Shown here piece by piece: positions 49,626-62,059 of a DNA stretch of 64,000 bases. Every line of letters begins with the position of its first letter. Positions within the stretch are counted from its first letter, which is position 1. The notes under the pieces are model-generated. The model was not told the DNA's origin and made no database searches. It saw nothing but the letters and a program-made list of their open reading frames with translations. A program made the position numbers and the translations under genes. This DNA comes from Haemonchus contortus (lineage: Eukaryota; Nematoda; Chromadorea; Rhabditida; Trichostrongylidae): the NCBI GenBank assembly GCA_000469685.2, contig LS997565.1:43298666-43362665 (forward strand), written 5' to 3'.

Positions 49626-52600
49626 ATGCTTCCAGCCCGAACCCAGTTGCCAAATGTGATCATGGAAGATTCCGAAGAAACGGACGAGGATGAGGTGCCA
49701 CCGATGATGGCCCCAAGATCTCGGGCAATAAGACGACTATCCGAATCGTTTCCGACGAGGCACGCACCGCCACTAGCTGAAGCCTCAACCAGTTTAGAAA
49801 CGGGATATGAAAGTAGTAGTCGTTCCAGAGCAGAGCAAACGACATTAAGAAGTTTAACGAGGCGATTGGAGTCGTTGGATGAAGAAAACAGCGTAAGTTA
49901 ATTTATAACTAGACGTATTGCCGAACATACACTCATTAGCTGGCTTTTCAACATCAGGTTACCTCGTCTCGCTCACGAACGGCTTCAAGTACAGCCCATG
50001 ACTTTGCATGCCCACGACTGTCGGACTCGATCGTCAATAATATGATCAGGCTTTGTGAGTATTGATATTCGGTTGGTGTTGCGAATTCTGTAGGCCATCA
50101 TCGATGGGATCAACCTACAGAATCCAGAGTACACAAGTATGAAAGGTTGAGAGAGACTTTCTGGATGTTTAACAAAAAAAAAATGTCGAGGGGACACTCT
50201 AGTAGATCGATCATGTCGATTGGATTAGCATTCCTCTGATGGATAGAATGGATTACTGGATCAATCAATGGATCAATCAATCAACTGATTATCAATTTAT
50301 TTTGAAGGGATTCTGAGTGATCGCTGTGTGACAAATCTCGTTCCAGCATTGCTTAGCGAAGGTCGATCAAGATTCGGCCGTGTATCCAAGTTTATCAACA
50401 AAACTACCATGGCTAACTATGCCGTAGTGGAGTGGGATGTGAAGTCGATGGATGAGAAGGTTCGTATGAAACGCTCAATCTACCGATCTATTCAAAGTAG
50501 TGCCCATAGTCGTGTACGGGCGGACATACCGCTCATGATGGGCGGGTATACCTGATCAGTACTTTCTTCCTCATTAGTGTAATCGCTTTTCAAATATGTC
50601 GCCAACTCGTATTCAGATCTTTTTATCCATATTCGTATTTCCCGTGGAAGGCTTTCGAAGATCTCATGTTTTCGATGGTTAAGAGGGAACCTGTTTCCTC
50701 AGTTTTCGATGGTTCAGAGGGAACTTAATTTCTCAAAGAAGTTTTACAGAGCATACAGGAAATCGTTAGGCAGCTGGAGTTCTATTCCACACTACGGCAC
50801 CGCAGGATCGGAAGGTACGATTCATTACTCATAAAACCAAAATAAAGGTAATCAATCAGTCTGCCTTCAATATCTGTGCCTACCTATGAGTTCTTCCAAC
50901 TTGAGGTCCTCCTCATTCACAGCTTCTGCTAACTTGGCTTTCATTCAGCTCATATCAAGTTGTACCTAGTTGCTGTAAGACTTCACTGAAATCTGAAAAA
51001 ATCGGCACTTGTGAAGCTTTACAGCGTCTATGGCTACCATATCGGTAATGGAATGCTGTCAATTTTTCGAACCTTTCTACCAACTGGTGCCGTTGCAGAT
51101 CAACTTAAAATTGGCCCTCTAATGGAATGTATCGCACAAAGGTACGGTAAGATCTGTTCCTGAATCAGTGGCAAGAATAGAAGGCAGTGAATTGTTGCTG
51201 ATCTGTTCAGATATTTCCGGCAGTTGTTAGAAGCCTTGGAGTTCCTTCACGAACGACATGTTACCCATGGAGACATTAAAAGTAAGTGTTATAGTAAAGT
51301 AATGTTTTCACTGTTGTGTAAGCGAAGATGTGTACAGATCCCCTATTGTTACTGTTGGGTCGCACAGTAGGCTGGGTAGCGTTACGGTCAAAACCGGAGA
51401 CGGGCGTTAGAAACGATTTCGGGTAATCGATTTGCCGCACGCGGCTGTCGCGGACCACTCATTCGCCAAAATTACAGCTCTAGCGTTCTTCATACAGCTC
51501 AATCGAATGCGATCATTATTTTATGCATAATCTACTATTAGTACTTTTGTTCTTGTATTTCTTACCCACTGCTGCATCCTGCTACATTCCTTCGCGCGCG
51601 ACGCCCCTCTCACCGCGACGCGACCATTTCGTTCCTAACGCACCACACCCGATGGGGATTTCCGTATAGTACATATACCCAAAGATGTTCTGTACAGTAT
51701 ATAGTATTGAACAACTTGGATATGTAGTATAGTATAGTATAGTATAGTATAGTATAGTATATCTTACTATGTAAGCCTTCAATAGTACTCAATTAAGTCT
51801 ATCAGACCATTAAGTCTTGTGATGGTCACCAAGACGCAGGGATCCCTTGTGAAGTGATCGCAAGATGATATTCTTTTCTGATAGATGCTTTCATTCACTT
51901 CTTCGCTTGTCGAAAAAAGATTTTCAATAATCTAACAAGCCACTTTTGAGTCGACCGCACTCATTGTCAGTTTTATCCTTTTTCCCCCACTTTAATTAGT
52001 TTTCACCTCTTTCCGCTCAGCCTATACAGCGTCAGCGTCAGCCCTTGAAAGCTATTTTGTTGAGTTTGCTTGTTGTGTTGAATTCGTTCGATGTGATGAT
52101 TCGTTCCCAACCCCTACCAATAACGTTTGAAGGAAATAAACAAATAGATAAATAAATACCTAAAAAAGTGTGTTTCAGCATCCAACTTACTCGTGACTCT
52201 CTCAGGAGATATTCAAGTCACCGACATTTCACTACCACGTAAGTAATTTCGTTCTCCAAATAGTAAAATGGCCCTTTTATTGACATTGGAATCTCTCAAT
52301 GCCAATTTTGACCTTCGGAAGTCTAATTTATTCTCGAAAAACTCCCAAGTTCATTGAAGTTGAAGTTTGATTTTAAATGGGATTCGTATGCGTGGTACAT
52401 TTCAATGAAATCACCCACCACAGTGACCCTTTTGTTTTATGACCTCTCCGGCAGTACATTGCAGATGCACCGAAGAACGATAATCACAAACGACGAACTC
52501 TGCTACATTGTGCACCGGAAATGTTCAAAACAATGGACTCATGGGAAATGTTCACACCGGCCACTGACATATGGTAACCAGTTTGCGGGAAACACTCGTT

Positions 52601-55600
52601 TGCTATTCTGATAGATTGCGACAGTACTTGATAGTTCCACTTTGGAACTCTTCCAAAGGCATTCGGAAGCCTCGGGTAGAACCAGTGGGTGGATGCCAGG
52701 ATTTGTTCTGGACACATTTTGCAATTATGGACATTTCAGGGTCGAAAAATGAGCAGTTCCAGGTTCACCCAGCAGGCCAGCAAAGTCTAGACCCTGCCTT
52801 TGCAATCCTATACTCTCCATCTCACCTCCGCCTACCTATCTAAGAGATTCCAAGGGTTCAATAAGGATAATAGAAATGTATTGAGGCTGATCAACTCCTT
52901 CAGACGTTATATGCGCCAGAGTATGTATCAAAATGGCTGTTCGACTTCCAATGAAGGCACAGTCCCCAAATAGTCCCATTCACGACCAGCCCTTTACCAG
53001 TTATCCTTTCATACAGCAAATAGCTATAACTCCCGTGGAGGATAATATGGAATTGAACAATAAAGGAAAATTATAGTATTGTTCCCAGGGCTGCTGGCTG
53101 TGTTCTTGTGGCTATGGTTACTCGATATGCACCATTCCAGGACCTCTTTCTTTCGCTGTCCACACAGGAATTACACGAGGTAAATTCTTAGTTAATAGAG
53201 TCTCACATGATTGAAGAGGTCATGTTCTCTTCCAGAAACTTTTCGAAGCCAATCAACCAGGATCTCGATCTGCGTTGAACTACGAAAGCCGAACTCTTAT
53301 ACCAACGTCGAGCAAAGAATTGGCCGACATAGTTGATGCCACGTTTGAGAGAGATCCACAAAAAAGACTCAGAGCTGGAGAGGTAAGGTTTGATTTTGGG
53401 AAGTTTTCCGCTTTTTTCTCTTTGGACAACTTCAAATTCTCATGTCATGTGGTACCTTACCCAGTATTTGCTGAGAGCATGGCGTATTCTTTGCGAAAAA
53501 AGTCCGCTGAGAACATCCGGCTGATGGCTTTTATGATGATTTCCTGAACCTCCACGATTGAACTCGGATTTCCAGTTATTGGAGAGATTCTTCCCAGCAA
53601 GCAGAACTCGTGGGACGTCTCGTCTTTCACAGTCGACACGAGAGTCCGTCAAACGTGATCCGCTCGAGCGAAGCTCCATGAGACTCTACAATGATGAACC
53701 GTAAGTAGTTTCTCAGCAGATCTTTCTTGTGTTTAATTAAAATTGACTTATCAATGGAAAAAATTATAATTTAAACATGAACATATTTATCAACCACTTT
53801 GAGAACCCCCATGGACACTGTCGACGCGCACAAATCGTTGCTTCAGCGATTGTACGAATCTGCAGAGAGACGTGAAGACGAAGGTGAAGAGGTACGATCA
53901 TTTTCCACGGTTTCGAGCAGCTTTCGAGAGCAGGACTGGCACTGAACGATTTGAAAGGTTTCCAGAGCGTCGCTACAAGCAGTTTATATTTCTCGTCATT
54001 GAAGCGAAAAACAGATTTTTCGATCAAACAAATGCGTTTTCCCTTTTTTTGAATCGTTCCTGCTCCCATCAAAATTTGTAGAAATAAGTGGAGTAGCTTT
54101 GGAAGACAGAATTGTTTGAGAAATGATTCGTGATTTTTCAGGGACCCTTGAAGTTCTGTATGAAGTGGTATGGTTCTCGTGTCGTAATCTTCGTACTACT
54201 GCTTCTAAAATGGATAGGCATGGTTCTGTTGGCAGCCGTGTCCTTGGGATTTGTCGCCGGATCGGTTTTCTTAGCCATTTACGTCATCTACAGCGGCATC
54301 GGGGTCGTCTGCCAGTGTCAACTCAATGAAGGTAGTGTTTTGACCCTTTCATCTTTCAATAGAACAACCCACGAGGGATTTTTCGAGAAGTGCCTTTTCG
54401 AATTGAGCTGAGCTGCGAGCTAAAAACTCCAAATGTGAACGGACAGATCAAAATGAATTCCAAAAAAAAAATTGTAAGCTTTCTGAAAAAGCCCAACTGA
54501 TTAAAAAGATTGTTGAAAAATAAAAACTAGGGGAGCACCTGTTCTTCAACCTGATTTCTCATTTACGGGAACCCAAATAGCGAGACGAAAGGGTCCTTTC
54601 TTCAGTTGTTTCTTCTAGCAGTTTGGGGGAAAACCATGTACAGGCTCAACGGGATAGACTGCCCATTCACTTAGTGAGGCTGCTGTGTGCTTCTTAACTT
54701 CGAGTGCTTACTGCTTAGAATTCAACGATTTATTTACTCAGAATTATAGGGACATCTAACTCCTTGTAGTATTTTATATTCAATTATTTATCTCTACTGT
54801 ACTTGTATAAACATTGATTCACCGTGTTGCCACCGTTTATACTTTTTACCAAGCCTTATCGAAAAAATTAATTATTTTAAGGATTTGTTGTACTTATTGC
54901 ACTCATACTTCTGCCTATTATCATACTACTAACAACTTTATGTGTAAATAATTCATGTGAGAAGTACAAGCAAGCAAAAGAAGACGGCAGTTTGGAGAAA
55001 TGCAGGTTAATCGAATTTCGGATCTGCTGAAATATACCCTTTCCTAGAAATTGCAAGTAAGTAGGGAAAGCGGGGAAGTTGTTCGCAAGAGGGGAGGGGG
55101 GGGGGATTTCTTTAGGGAGTTCCTACTGTCTAAACGATATAATCTTCTAATCCTAGATGCCCACGTAGGCTATGTGAAGCATTGTGCCCTCTCTCACTAC
55201 GCGCCGTGATTTCTAACTGGTTATCTCACAAGACAACTGGTTTTAGTTAACTCTCGTAGCTAATTGTCTCATCATCGGCGAACTGTATACCGTCCTCACC
55301 TTCCCTACAATCCCCACCACAAATTAGTTTGTTGTCAATTGTGGATCACATTTATAAGCTGAATTTCTATGCCGACGCTAGGCCCTTTCATAATTTTTAT
55401 CGATTTACATGAAATAGCAATACAAATAGTTTATAACTGTTGAGGTATGTGTATCCTCAGCCAGAAGACGACATCATTCTTTGTGGTATCATCATCGTTG
55501 ACGGCAAGAAGGAAGAACGGAAAGTCAGCGTTAAGCGAAAGGTAGGCCTTTTCTGATACCCTTAAGTATCATATTATTATGTTGATATTTGGTATTATGA

Positions 55601-55991
55601 TTATCAATCATAATTTCGTTATAACTATCAATGTTATTGTTATTATTAATTATTATTATTATTATTATTCATACTCATTTTCGTGTAATTAGTGATAACT
55701 TGGCAAAAAAGGTCATCAAAGAGGGGGTAAAGTCCACTAAAGTGAAGCATGCCTTCATGTAAATCTCATGCCAAAAACATTTTTAATCCATCAACTCATT
55801 TTTTTGAGTCTCCAAAGGCATTTGTACTTCCTAAGGATCGATCAAGAGTGATTTTCGCCGAAGAATTTTTGATCTGATAACGAATTTTACTTAAGTTTCC
55901 TTTTCAGCTTGCTGGAGATGAGACTGATCCGACAGCTGCAGTCAATCTTCCAAAAGGTGCATTTGTTCGTGGAGTTGCTGGGATCGCGTGA
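49626..55991 (+). CDS. Membrane-tethered pseudokinase, STE11/MEKK-like fold, 632 aa
   Basis: Sixteen phased exons: 49626-49892, 49958-50054, 50347-50513, 50750-50814, 51025-51141, 51211-51281, 52179-52238, 52465-52573, 53089-53179, 53236-53382, 53576-53700, 53804-53891, 54142-54331, 54882-55005, 55445-55541, 55908-55991 (1899 nt). Residues 1-120 are Ser/Arg/acidic-rich. The kinase fold (about 122-415) has a glycine loop EGRSRFGRV. The beta3 lysine is replaced by Glu150 (AVVEW), HRD is HGD (257-259), DFG is DIS (277-279), while CAPE (297-300), the ATDIW helix and RDPQKRL are kept. Hinge motifs ([21 protein letters not shown]) suggest MEKK ancestry. Loss of the ATP-anchoring Lys and of DFG argues against catalysis. 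The C-terminal part has a hydrophobic region at about 482-522 (likely a hairpin of two spans), another span at about 533-553, then a basic cytosolic-type tail. The start is the first ATG after acceptors at 49599/49608; the 53803 acceptor (TTTGAG) is weak. Confidence 0.88.
51360..51660. repeat. GC-rich diverged inverted repeat in a pseudokinase intron
   Basis: CGGGCGTTAGAAACGATTTCG (about 51400) and, inverted, a diverged copy near 51628-51650, together with CGCGGC/GCGACGCG blocks, suggest an old foldback element inside intron 51282-52178. Borders are uncertain. Confidence 0.35.
51726..51762. repeat. (AGTAT)n microsatellite
   Basis: About seven tandem AGTAT units in the intron 51282-52178. Other simple repeats in the window are (TTTCA)n at 37128-37152 and (TTA)n around 55645-55670. 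Confidence 0.9.
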
Positions 55992-56039
55992 TTTTCTTTT
56001 CACCAAATTTCCGGTGTCACGTATAATGAACTTTTGCTC

Positions 56040-56045
56040 AATAAA
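56040..56045 (+). other. Polyadenylation signal of the pseudokinase gene
   Basis: AATAAA lies 49 nt after the stop codon at 55991, a typical nematode spacing, and supports the 3' end of the gene model. Confidence 0.5.
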
Positions 56046-57556
56046 TATTTATAATTATTCTTTTTCTAGGTCAACATCTTTACAGTTTTTACAACTTTTA
56101 TAACGCTTTTGTTCCACACATATTTAATAAGGAAAGCAATTCAACCCACAATTTTTTCTGCTTTTTTTGGACAAGAGAATTCAATACTTGTCGGAAATAT
56201 TTTCTTAGGGATCTTTTTTGCTTTCAAGTTTTGCTTTATTTTTTGAGATCTCTCTTTCTCGTTTTCTTGCCTGGTTTTATCTGGTTTGCGACTCTTCTCA
56301 TTGTTATTTTGCTCGGTCGGTATTGTGTACCAGCGGCGAAACCGCTGGACCGTTGCCATGATGCTGTTTTTCTTAGCGACCAGCTTTTAGTACCATTTTC
56401 GGAGCTTTTTTTCAATTTCGATTTTTCATCATTTTTAACCCTTTTTGCTTGCTTTAAATTCTTTTTGATCCTGAACGACTTCTTTCAAGTCTATTCTTCT
56501 TCTACTTTGGAAACTGCTCTTTCATCTTTAAAATAACCAACTCGCGGTAGTGAATTCTACAACGAATCTTAGCTTCAACAAAAAAAACCAAACTAATTTT
56601 TTATTGAAGGTTCAAAAGAAACTGCAGGGTGGTGTGCATTTTACAAAATGGTAAGGAAAAAGTCTAACAGGTTACTACTGTTCGGAGTCGAAACGAGCTT
56701 TCATTTCAAACTTTCTTCGAACTGCTAGGCCCTGCAATTGAAAGGATTAGCAAAATTGGGTTTTTTTTTGAGAATACTACACGGTAGAGCTGCATTAATT
56801 TACTCTATTAAATACACGTTTCATGCACAATAAGGAATTTTCTAGTAATCAAATTAGCAACTATACGCAAGTGAATATTATAATTTTACGGATTATACTA
56901 ATAACTATAAACAAGTAATTGATATGCTAAACATAGTTCTACGAGTAAAGATTAAATCCAAATAACAATATATATTCTACACAACATTTTCTAATAGTTA
57001 TCTATGGAAATGACCGCATTACCCATCGTTTTTCACGAGCTCCTGGACAACTGATCAAGCCTTCTTCGAGAAAATCGGTACCATGGTCTATCGACTTATT
57101 GATTACCTGTAAGACTAATTTTATCGTTTCGAATCGCAACGTCTTTTGGATAAGATTGTTGGAAACTGGTTGGGAAAAGCAGGATTAGGAAGCGCGGCTA
57201 TAGTAAGCGCAGTCAGTGGATCAAGCTCTCTCCCAGACCAGTTGAAATTTCGTTCCTCTGGGGTTGGTCACTCGGTTTCGAACTCCTGTGGGGGTAAAAG
57301 CAACAAATCGAACATGATAGAATTAACAGGGATCCTACTACGGCCTCTGAGAATGCCTCAGATCCCTTTCTTACTCATCTCACACCGGAAAGGGACTGCT
57401 TGAAGTCTCTTACTTCATCCTTAACTTCTGACCGGCATATGGATGAGCTAACTTTTAATGGGAAGAAGGGTGAAGGGGATTCTATTTGCTTATCTACATA
57501 TACTCATAAGTGGTGGGCACTGTCCTAGGCCAATCCCATCCAGTTGGTAGACCCGG
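56046..57556. other. Intergenic region between convergent genes
   Basis: T-rich hydrophobic frames (56231-56536) and a frame at 57146-57403 show no family motif. A short hairpin CCAGCGG-CGAAA-CCGCTGG is at 56330-56348. The pseudokinase gene and the PALP gene converge on this interval. Confidence 0.4.
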
Positions 57557-60500
57557 TCAGAAAGTTTTTCGAGTTACCTTCTTCCAGCATCTCAGTCCCA
57601 TCATGCCTCCTCTATCTGCGAACAGTTTATCAATCCATGTTGAATTAAAATAGGTGCTGTTGTAGAACTCTCCAGGATCACACATGACAGTCACGATCAG
57701 AAGGCGACCTTTGATGTCTTTGCTCTTCCTAAAAAGTTATATTTCGTATGAAAAATCGTAGATTAGTTTTATAAATGAAGCAAAGCCGCAGGGTCAGAGC
57801 TCAAAACATAGTAAAGTTCTGTCTCTAGACGTCCTGTAGACGTAGAGGCAGTAGGTATAGAGGCTGACTAATTTTTGATTTTCTGAAACCCTATACTCAC
57901 TTCAACTGGTAAGCTTTATGAAGTGAAACGAGGAAGTTGAGAGCCGTCGACGCTCCTCCACCGATCCCACGCTCTCTAAGTACGTGCATCGCTGCTGCAG
58001 AAGCAATGTCCGGCATTTTCATAGCTTCGTCAACGACGTTCGGATTAAGACTGGAAGGAAATTGTCTTACTGAACGTCAGTACTCTGAAAGTTGCCTTGA
58101 AGGAAATTTTCAAGGATGATAAGACAAATTTCAGCTTTTGCACGATGGATCTCCACTCCTTAAGCATCTCTGGAAAGATCTTTAAATGCATTCCAGAACT
58201 GAGTTGTGCTCTCAGAATCATTCCTCCTGACCACGATCCTCAGGCCACGGAGTAAGGCCTCGATCGTTCATCCTTCAACCATTGGAGGGCTGGACAAAAA
58301 TGGGAACGTCGAAACCCTAGCAACTCTTCTCCTCTTAATATCTAAGTTTACGCTCAAACTACTTTTTGATTTCAGCATGAATATTTACGCTCACACGATC
58401 ACGTCACCTTGATAACCTGACTATCCTCACCGTAATTCTGGAGTCTTACCTGGTAGTCTCTCCATAGATGACTGGCTTCACATTGTAACCATAACCAATT
58501 CCAGCAACTCCAGGAGGTTTCCAGTATTTCGTTCCAGATTCATTAGTGAATCTGAAAAAACGGTGACTCCCTCATAGTCTTTCTTCTCATCGAAGCCGTA
58601 GCGAATCAGTGTGTGGGCGGATACTATTACTTATTCGTACTAGAGGATCCCGCCTCAGATTGGGAAGATCGACTTACTTGCCCGAAATCACGTAGTCATA
58701 GAAGAGTGAGTATTCGGAATCGGAAAGAGTGATGGTCGTCGGTAGATTGTACCTTTTCACATAGCGCCCAACTGATGTAATCGTTCCTCCTGAAAAATGT
58801 CTATCCTATGAAGCGGTACAAACTAGACGAAGGACGTAATGTCTTCAGACTTTCTGGGGGCTGGGGGGACATCGGCTGGTCGCGTGTAAGTCATTGTATA
58901 GATTTAACCCCAAAAGGCAAGGGTTGTGTAGGGGATGTTAACCTCCTCATCTCTGCACCCCTACACCACCCTTGCTTTTTGGGAAAAAGTCTACACAATG
59001 ACTTACACGCGACCAGCCAATGTAAAAGTCAGTGCCTTCAACCCCCCAGGAAAGTCTAATACCAACTAACGAATCTTGGCTGGTTAGGAAAATGCACTAA
59101 GCGGGTATGGAGCAAGAATGTAATACCCGAATCATGTGTGTTATAGTGTGCTACTTGCCACAACATCACCTCTGCCAGAATGAAGATAAGAACATGGTGA
59201 CCTGAGTAGGAAGCGAACTCGTGACCGCTCATGGAGCGAGAGGATCCTAAATCACTTCCACTATCTCTGTTCCATACTTCGCTACATACTTTGCGTTAGT
59301 ATAAATCCTCTTCTCGTTTTCCTCGCTCACATGGTGTACGTGACCAGACAAACCTCGATAATATTACCTTCGGTAATCAGGCCTAACAATGTGTAAGTAT
59401 AGAACCACTATACCCGTATAGTCTCACCACGCCCCCTCTCCCACAAACCAGGACCCCTCTCACATGTAGGATAGGTCAATGCAGTACTGCATACTCACGA
59501 TCTAATTTGAAAATTATTTACAAATAGAGATTACCTGTGCCAGAATTGTGAACAAAGAAGTCTGGAATTTTCTTTTTCTGATCGTTGTCTTCTTCCAATT
59601 GCAGCAGGATCTCATGAAACATATTCGTGCTTTCATGAGGATTGCCACCACCTGAAAGGTATCTCAGATTCATTACACTTTAACTATAAAGTTTACTTCG
59701 GAAGCTTCCTATTCATACCTTTCTCCGATGGTTGTAAAACTTACTTTCGTGAAATTCTTCAGCTTCTTGCGCATTACCAAACTGGTTAATGAAAAAACCA
59801 TTGTTCTTCTTGGCCTGATCTTCTGCATGGAAATTTCTCAACGAAACGTCCACCTGATCGATCAATAAATCAATACAGAAGAATTCCAAGTGCTTATAGA
59901 ATACGATGGAACAAGCTGCTAGCCTACCTTCATTATTTTACCGCCATTACTGGTGATTTGTTTTATTTTTTCCTTTTCGAGTTCCTTTGCAACCTGTCAA
60001 TCTCATAAAATTCATTGCCATTCCAGAGATGTACAATCAATAAGTCGGTAATAAGTGAATAAATAAATAAATCGATAAATAAACAAATATTTATTCCAAC
60101 CTTTCACTGGACTATTTTGTTCGATCAGTCACTTTACACTTGTAGAAAAAGACCGATTCCACCGACGAGAAAGGGTTTCACCCACAGTCTGCATACAAAA
60201 CGGGTGGACGCGATGCATGCCCAAACAAGTCACATGTACCTGATGCTTTGTTCTGCTTCGCGACCCCGCCCACTTCTCGGATACCGCCCATCGAGCATAG
60301 AGAGCTACTTCGTGAAAAAAATTCGGAATTGTGCGAATTGTTTGGGTATAGATATTGATGAACCTATTTCTTTATGGTTTTCTGAATTTCCTAGAAAACC
60401 TGGATTGTACAGTTCCTCTGAGAATGGAAACGTGGTCCTTCTCCCACTTTTTTGACGCAGTTGAATTCGCGATACGAAATAACAAACAAATAAACAATAA

Positions 60501-62057
60501 ACAAATTGTAAGTGGTTGGTGAAACGCATCGGAAATGAATGAAAATCGACGAAAACAAACAACTCACGACAGCGATGTACGGCAGCCCAACAAGAGTACA
60601 CATATATGCCTCACTAGCACCTGTATTTCCTGACGTTGAGTCATACACTGTGGAGTTACTGTGTACCTGAGTAAAAGTAATGAAAGAAATACTGCAAAAA
60701 AATTCATCCGGGGGTAAATCTTCTCCTCCCAGAAACTCCTACAGCTTTGAACATCATGGGAGTCTGTGTACCTTTCCTTCAATAATGGCCCAAGCTATTA
60801 GAGCCCATGCGAATCGGTGCTTCAACGTCTGTGTTTTTGAGGCTGTTTCATTTTTGAAGTAGATATCAACGTTCGGAAAGCCTTTTGGCTGTAAACAAAG
60901 ATCATATTCGACTTGAAGATACTGTTGGAAAAGATTACTGTAACAATATCGTACCTGAAACTTCACCAAAGGAGTATGACCCATGCTTTTCCTTTCGTCC
61001 CATAGCTTCTCTATGGCTTCTGATCGCCATTTTTCTTCCTCTGAAAATATTAGGACAAACATTTCCACAGCAATCCTTGAAGCCAATTCGTACTGATAAA
61101 GAGTAGTTTGGTAACGAATAGGATTACATAGCTTGGAAACGGTAAGAGACTTTCTCGACGGGGATTGCTCACTGATGGTGTACTGCTTGTGGGGATTGCC
61201 CACCCATTACTGTTAACATTGTGAAAACTGAGTCAGGCCATTCCCTCTATATAAAATCTAACTCATTCCTCTTCCTAAATACCTTTTCATTCCACTCGAC
61301 TATAGGCCATCGGAGATCCCTGAACAAGAGGGAAGGGTTTCCACTAAAGCTCATTCATGAATACGCAAATGGGGTATTGAGACGAGCTCAGTTCCAGAGG
61401 CAGACCTGTAGATGTGAATAGGAGTGATGGGATCGTTTAATTTAGTTTTGTGGCCAATTCCCTCCTAAGCCTTATTTCTCATCAAATGCCCTTGCAGCTT
61501 GGCGCAAATCCACCTTGAAGGTTCCAGTAAAAGAATCGTCCTCATCGTCTCCCTCTTCTTAAACGTTTACCCAACTTAGAACTGGACCCCGTTTCTTACT
61601 AAGGCGAGAGTCATTAACCATTCAGATGTGTTCGTAGGCTGGACTTTCACTTGCAGACAAGTGTCCGCTTTCAGCTCAGCCGCCTGGGTGAGCCGTCATA
61701 GGAGCACCCCGTGGAAGCGCGGAGAACACCACCTAACAGTGACACATTTTTTCTTATCAGAAGAAAAGTAACAAAGTAACAAGTTCCACGTAGCAAAGAC
61801 AAGAATAAAAAATCCCTAAGAATGTTTTTTTTTCAAAAAGGAGAACGTGATTGGCACATTCACCGCGTCGTGGATCCTTATAGTACAGCGATGACTTGAA
61901 TAAAATAGTAGTTTCTTCAAAAATTGCTCCAGGACTTTGCAAACTCACCTGATGTAGTTTTTCGTTCCAATGGTAATATATGAGGCTTGACCAGAGTAGG
62001 ACTCGCTGCATGGAGTACTGTAGCAACGGTCAAAAATACTGCTAACTGGAGCAGCAT
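57557..62057 (-). CDS. PLP-dependent PALP-domain protein (cysteine synthase/CBS-like) with signal peptide, 412 aa
   Basis: Eleven phased exons: 61949-62057, 60955-61040, 60772-60888, 60568-60666, 59928-59993, 59745-59853, 59535-59651, 58678-58789, 58450-58551, 57901-58050, 57557-57728 (1239 nt). MLLQLAVFLTVATVLHAAS is a classic signal peptide. The catalytic core follows: ALEKLW-type start (SEAIEKLWDER), GHTPLVKF, then SKTQTLKHRFAWAL with Lys88 as likely Schiff-base lysine. The asparagine/phosphate loop is STSGNTGASEAY (114-125), the glycine-rich phosphate cup is GTGGTITSVGRY (about 233-243), and GGGASTALNF starts at 336. This is fold-type II of the O-acetylserine sulfhydrylase/cystathionine beta-synthase family, without a C-terminal CBS pair. 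The leader and several N-x-S/T sites suggest secretion or a lysosomal location. The substrate cannot be told from the sequence. TGATTGTAG directly before the ATG could be a leader acceptor. Confidence 0.9.
58835..59018. repeat. Foldback with SINE-like flanks, in a PALP-gene intron
   Basis: GGCTGGTCGCGTGTAAGTCATTG at 58874-58896 recurs inverted, ending at 59018; the arms pair for about 60 bp around a loop near 58945. Just outside each arm is sequence like the SINE body that precedes GGCTGGCC (left: AGACTTTCTGGGGGCTGG; right, inverted: the CACTGACTTTTACATT block). The structure looks like two opposed SINE fragments joined by a hairpin. Confidence 0.7.
59019..59185 (-). repeat. tRNA-derived SINE fragment, minus
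   Basis: Antisense blocks AAAGTCAGTGCCTTCAACCC, CTAATACCAACTAACG and the head GTTGTGGCAAGTAGCACACTATAAC (minus strand, about 59145-59170) are in family order. It abuts the foldback 58874-59018. Confidence 0.7.
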
Positions 62058-62059
62058 CC

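Noticed and set aside
56330..56348. Histone-type or terminator stem-loop (CCAGCGG-CGAAA-CCGCTGG)
   Set aside because: The stem is only 7 bp, does not match the histone stem-loop consensus and is not at the end of a recognised gene.
60117..60455. 112-codon plus-strand frame
   Set aside because: It sits in an intron of the PALP gene on the opposite strand, with no motif and no phased exons.
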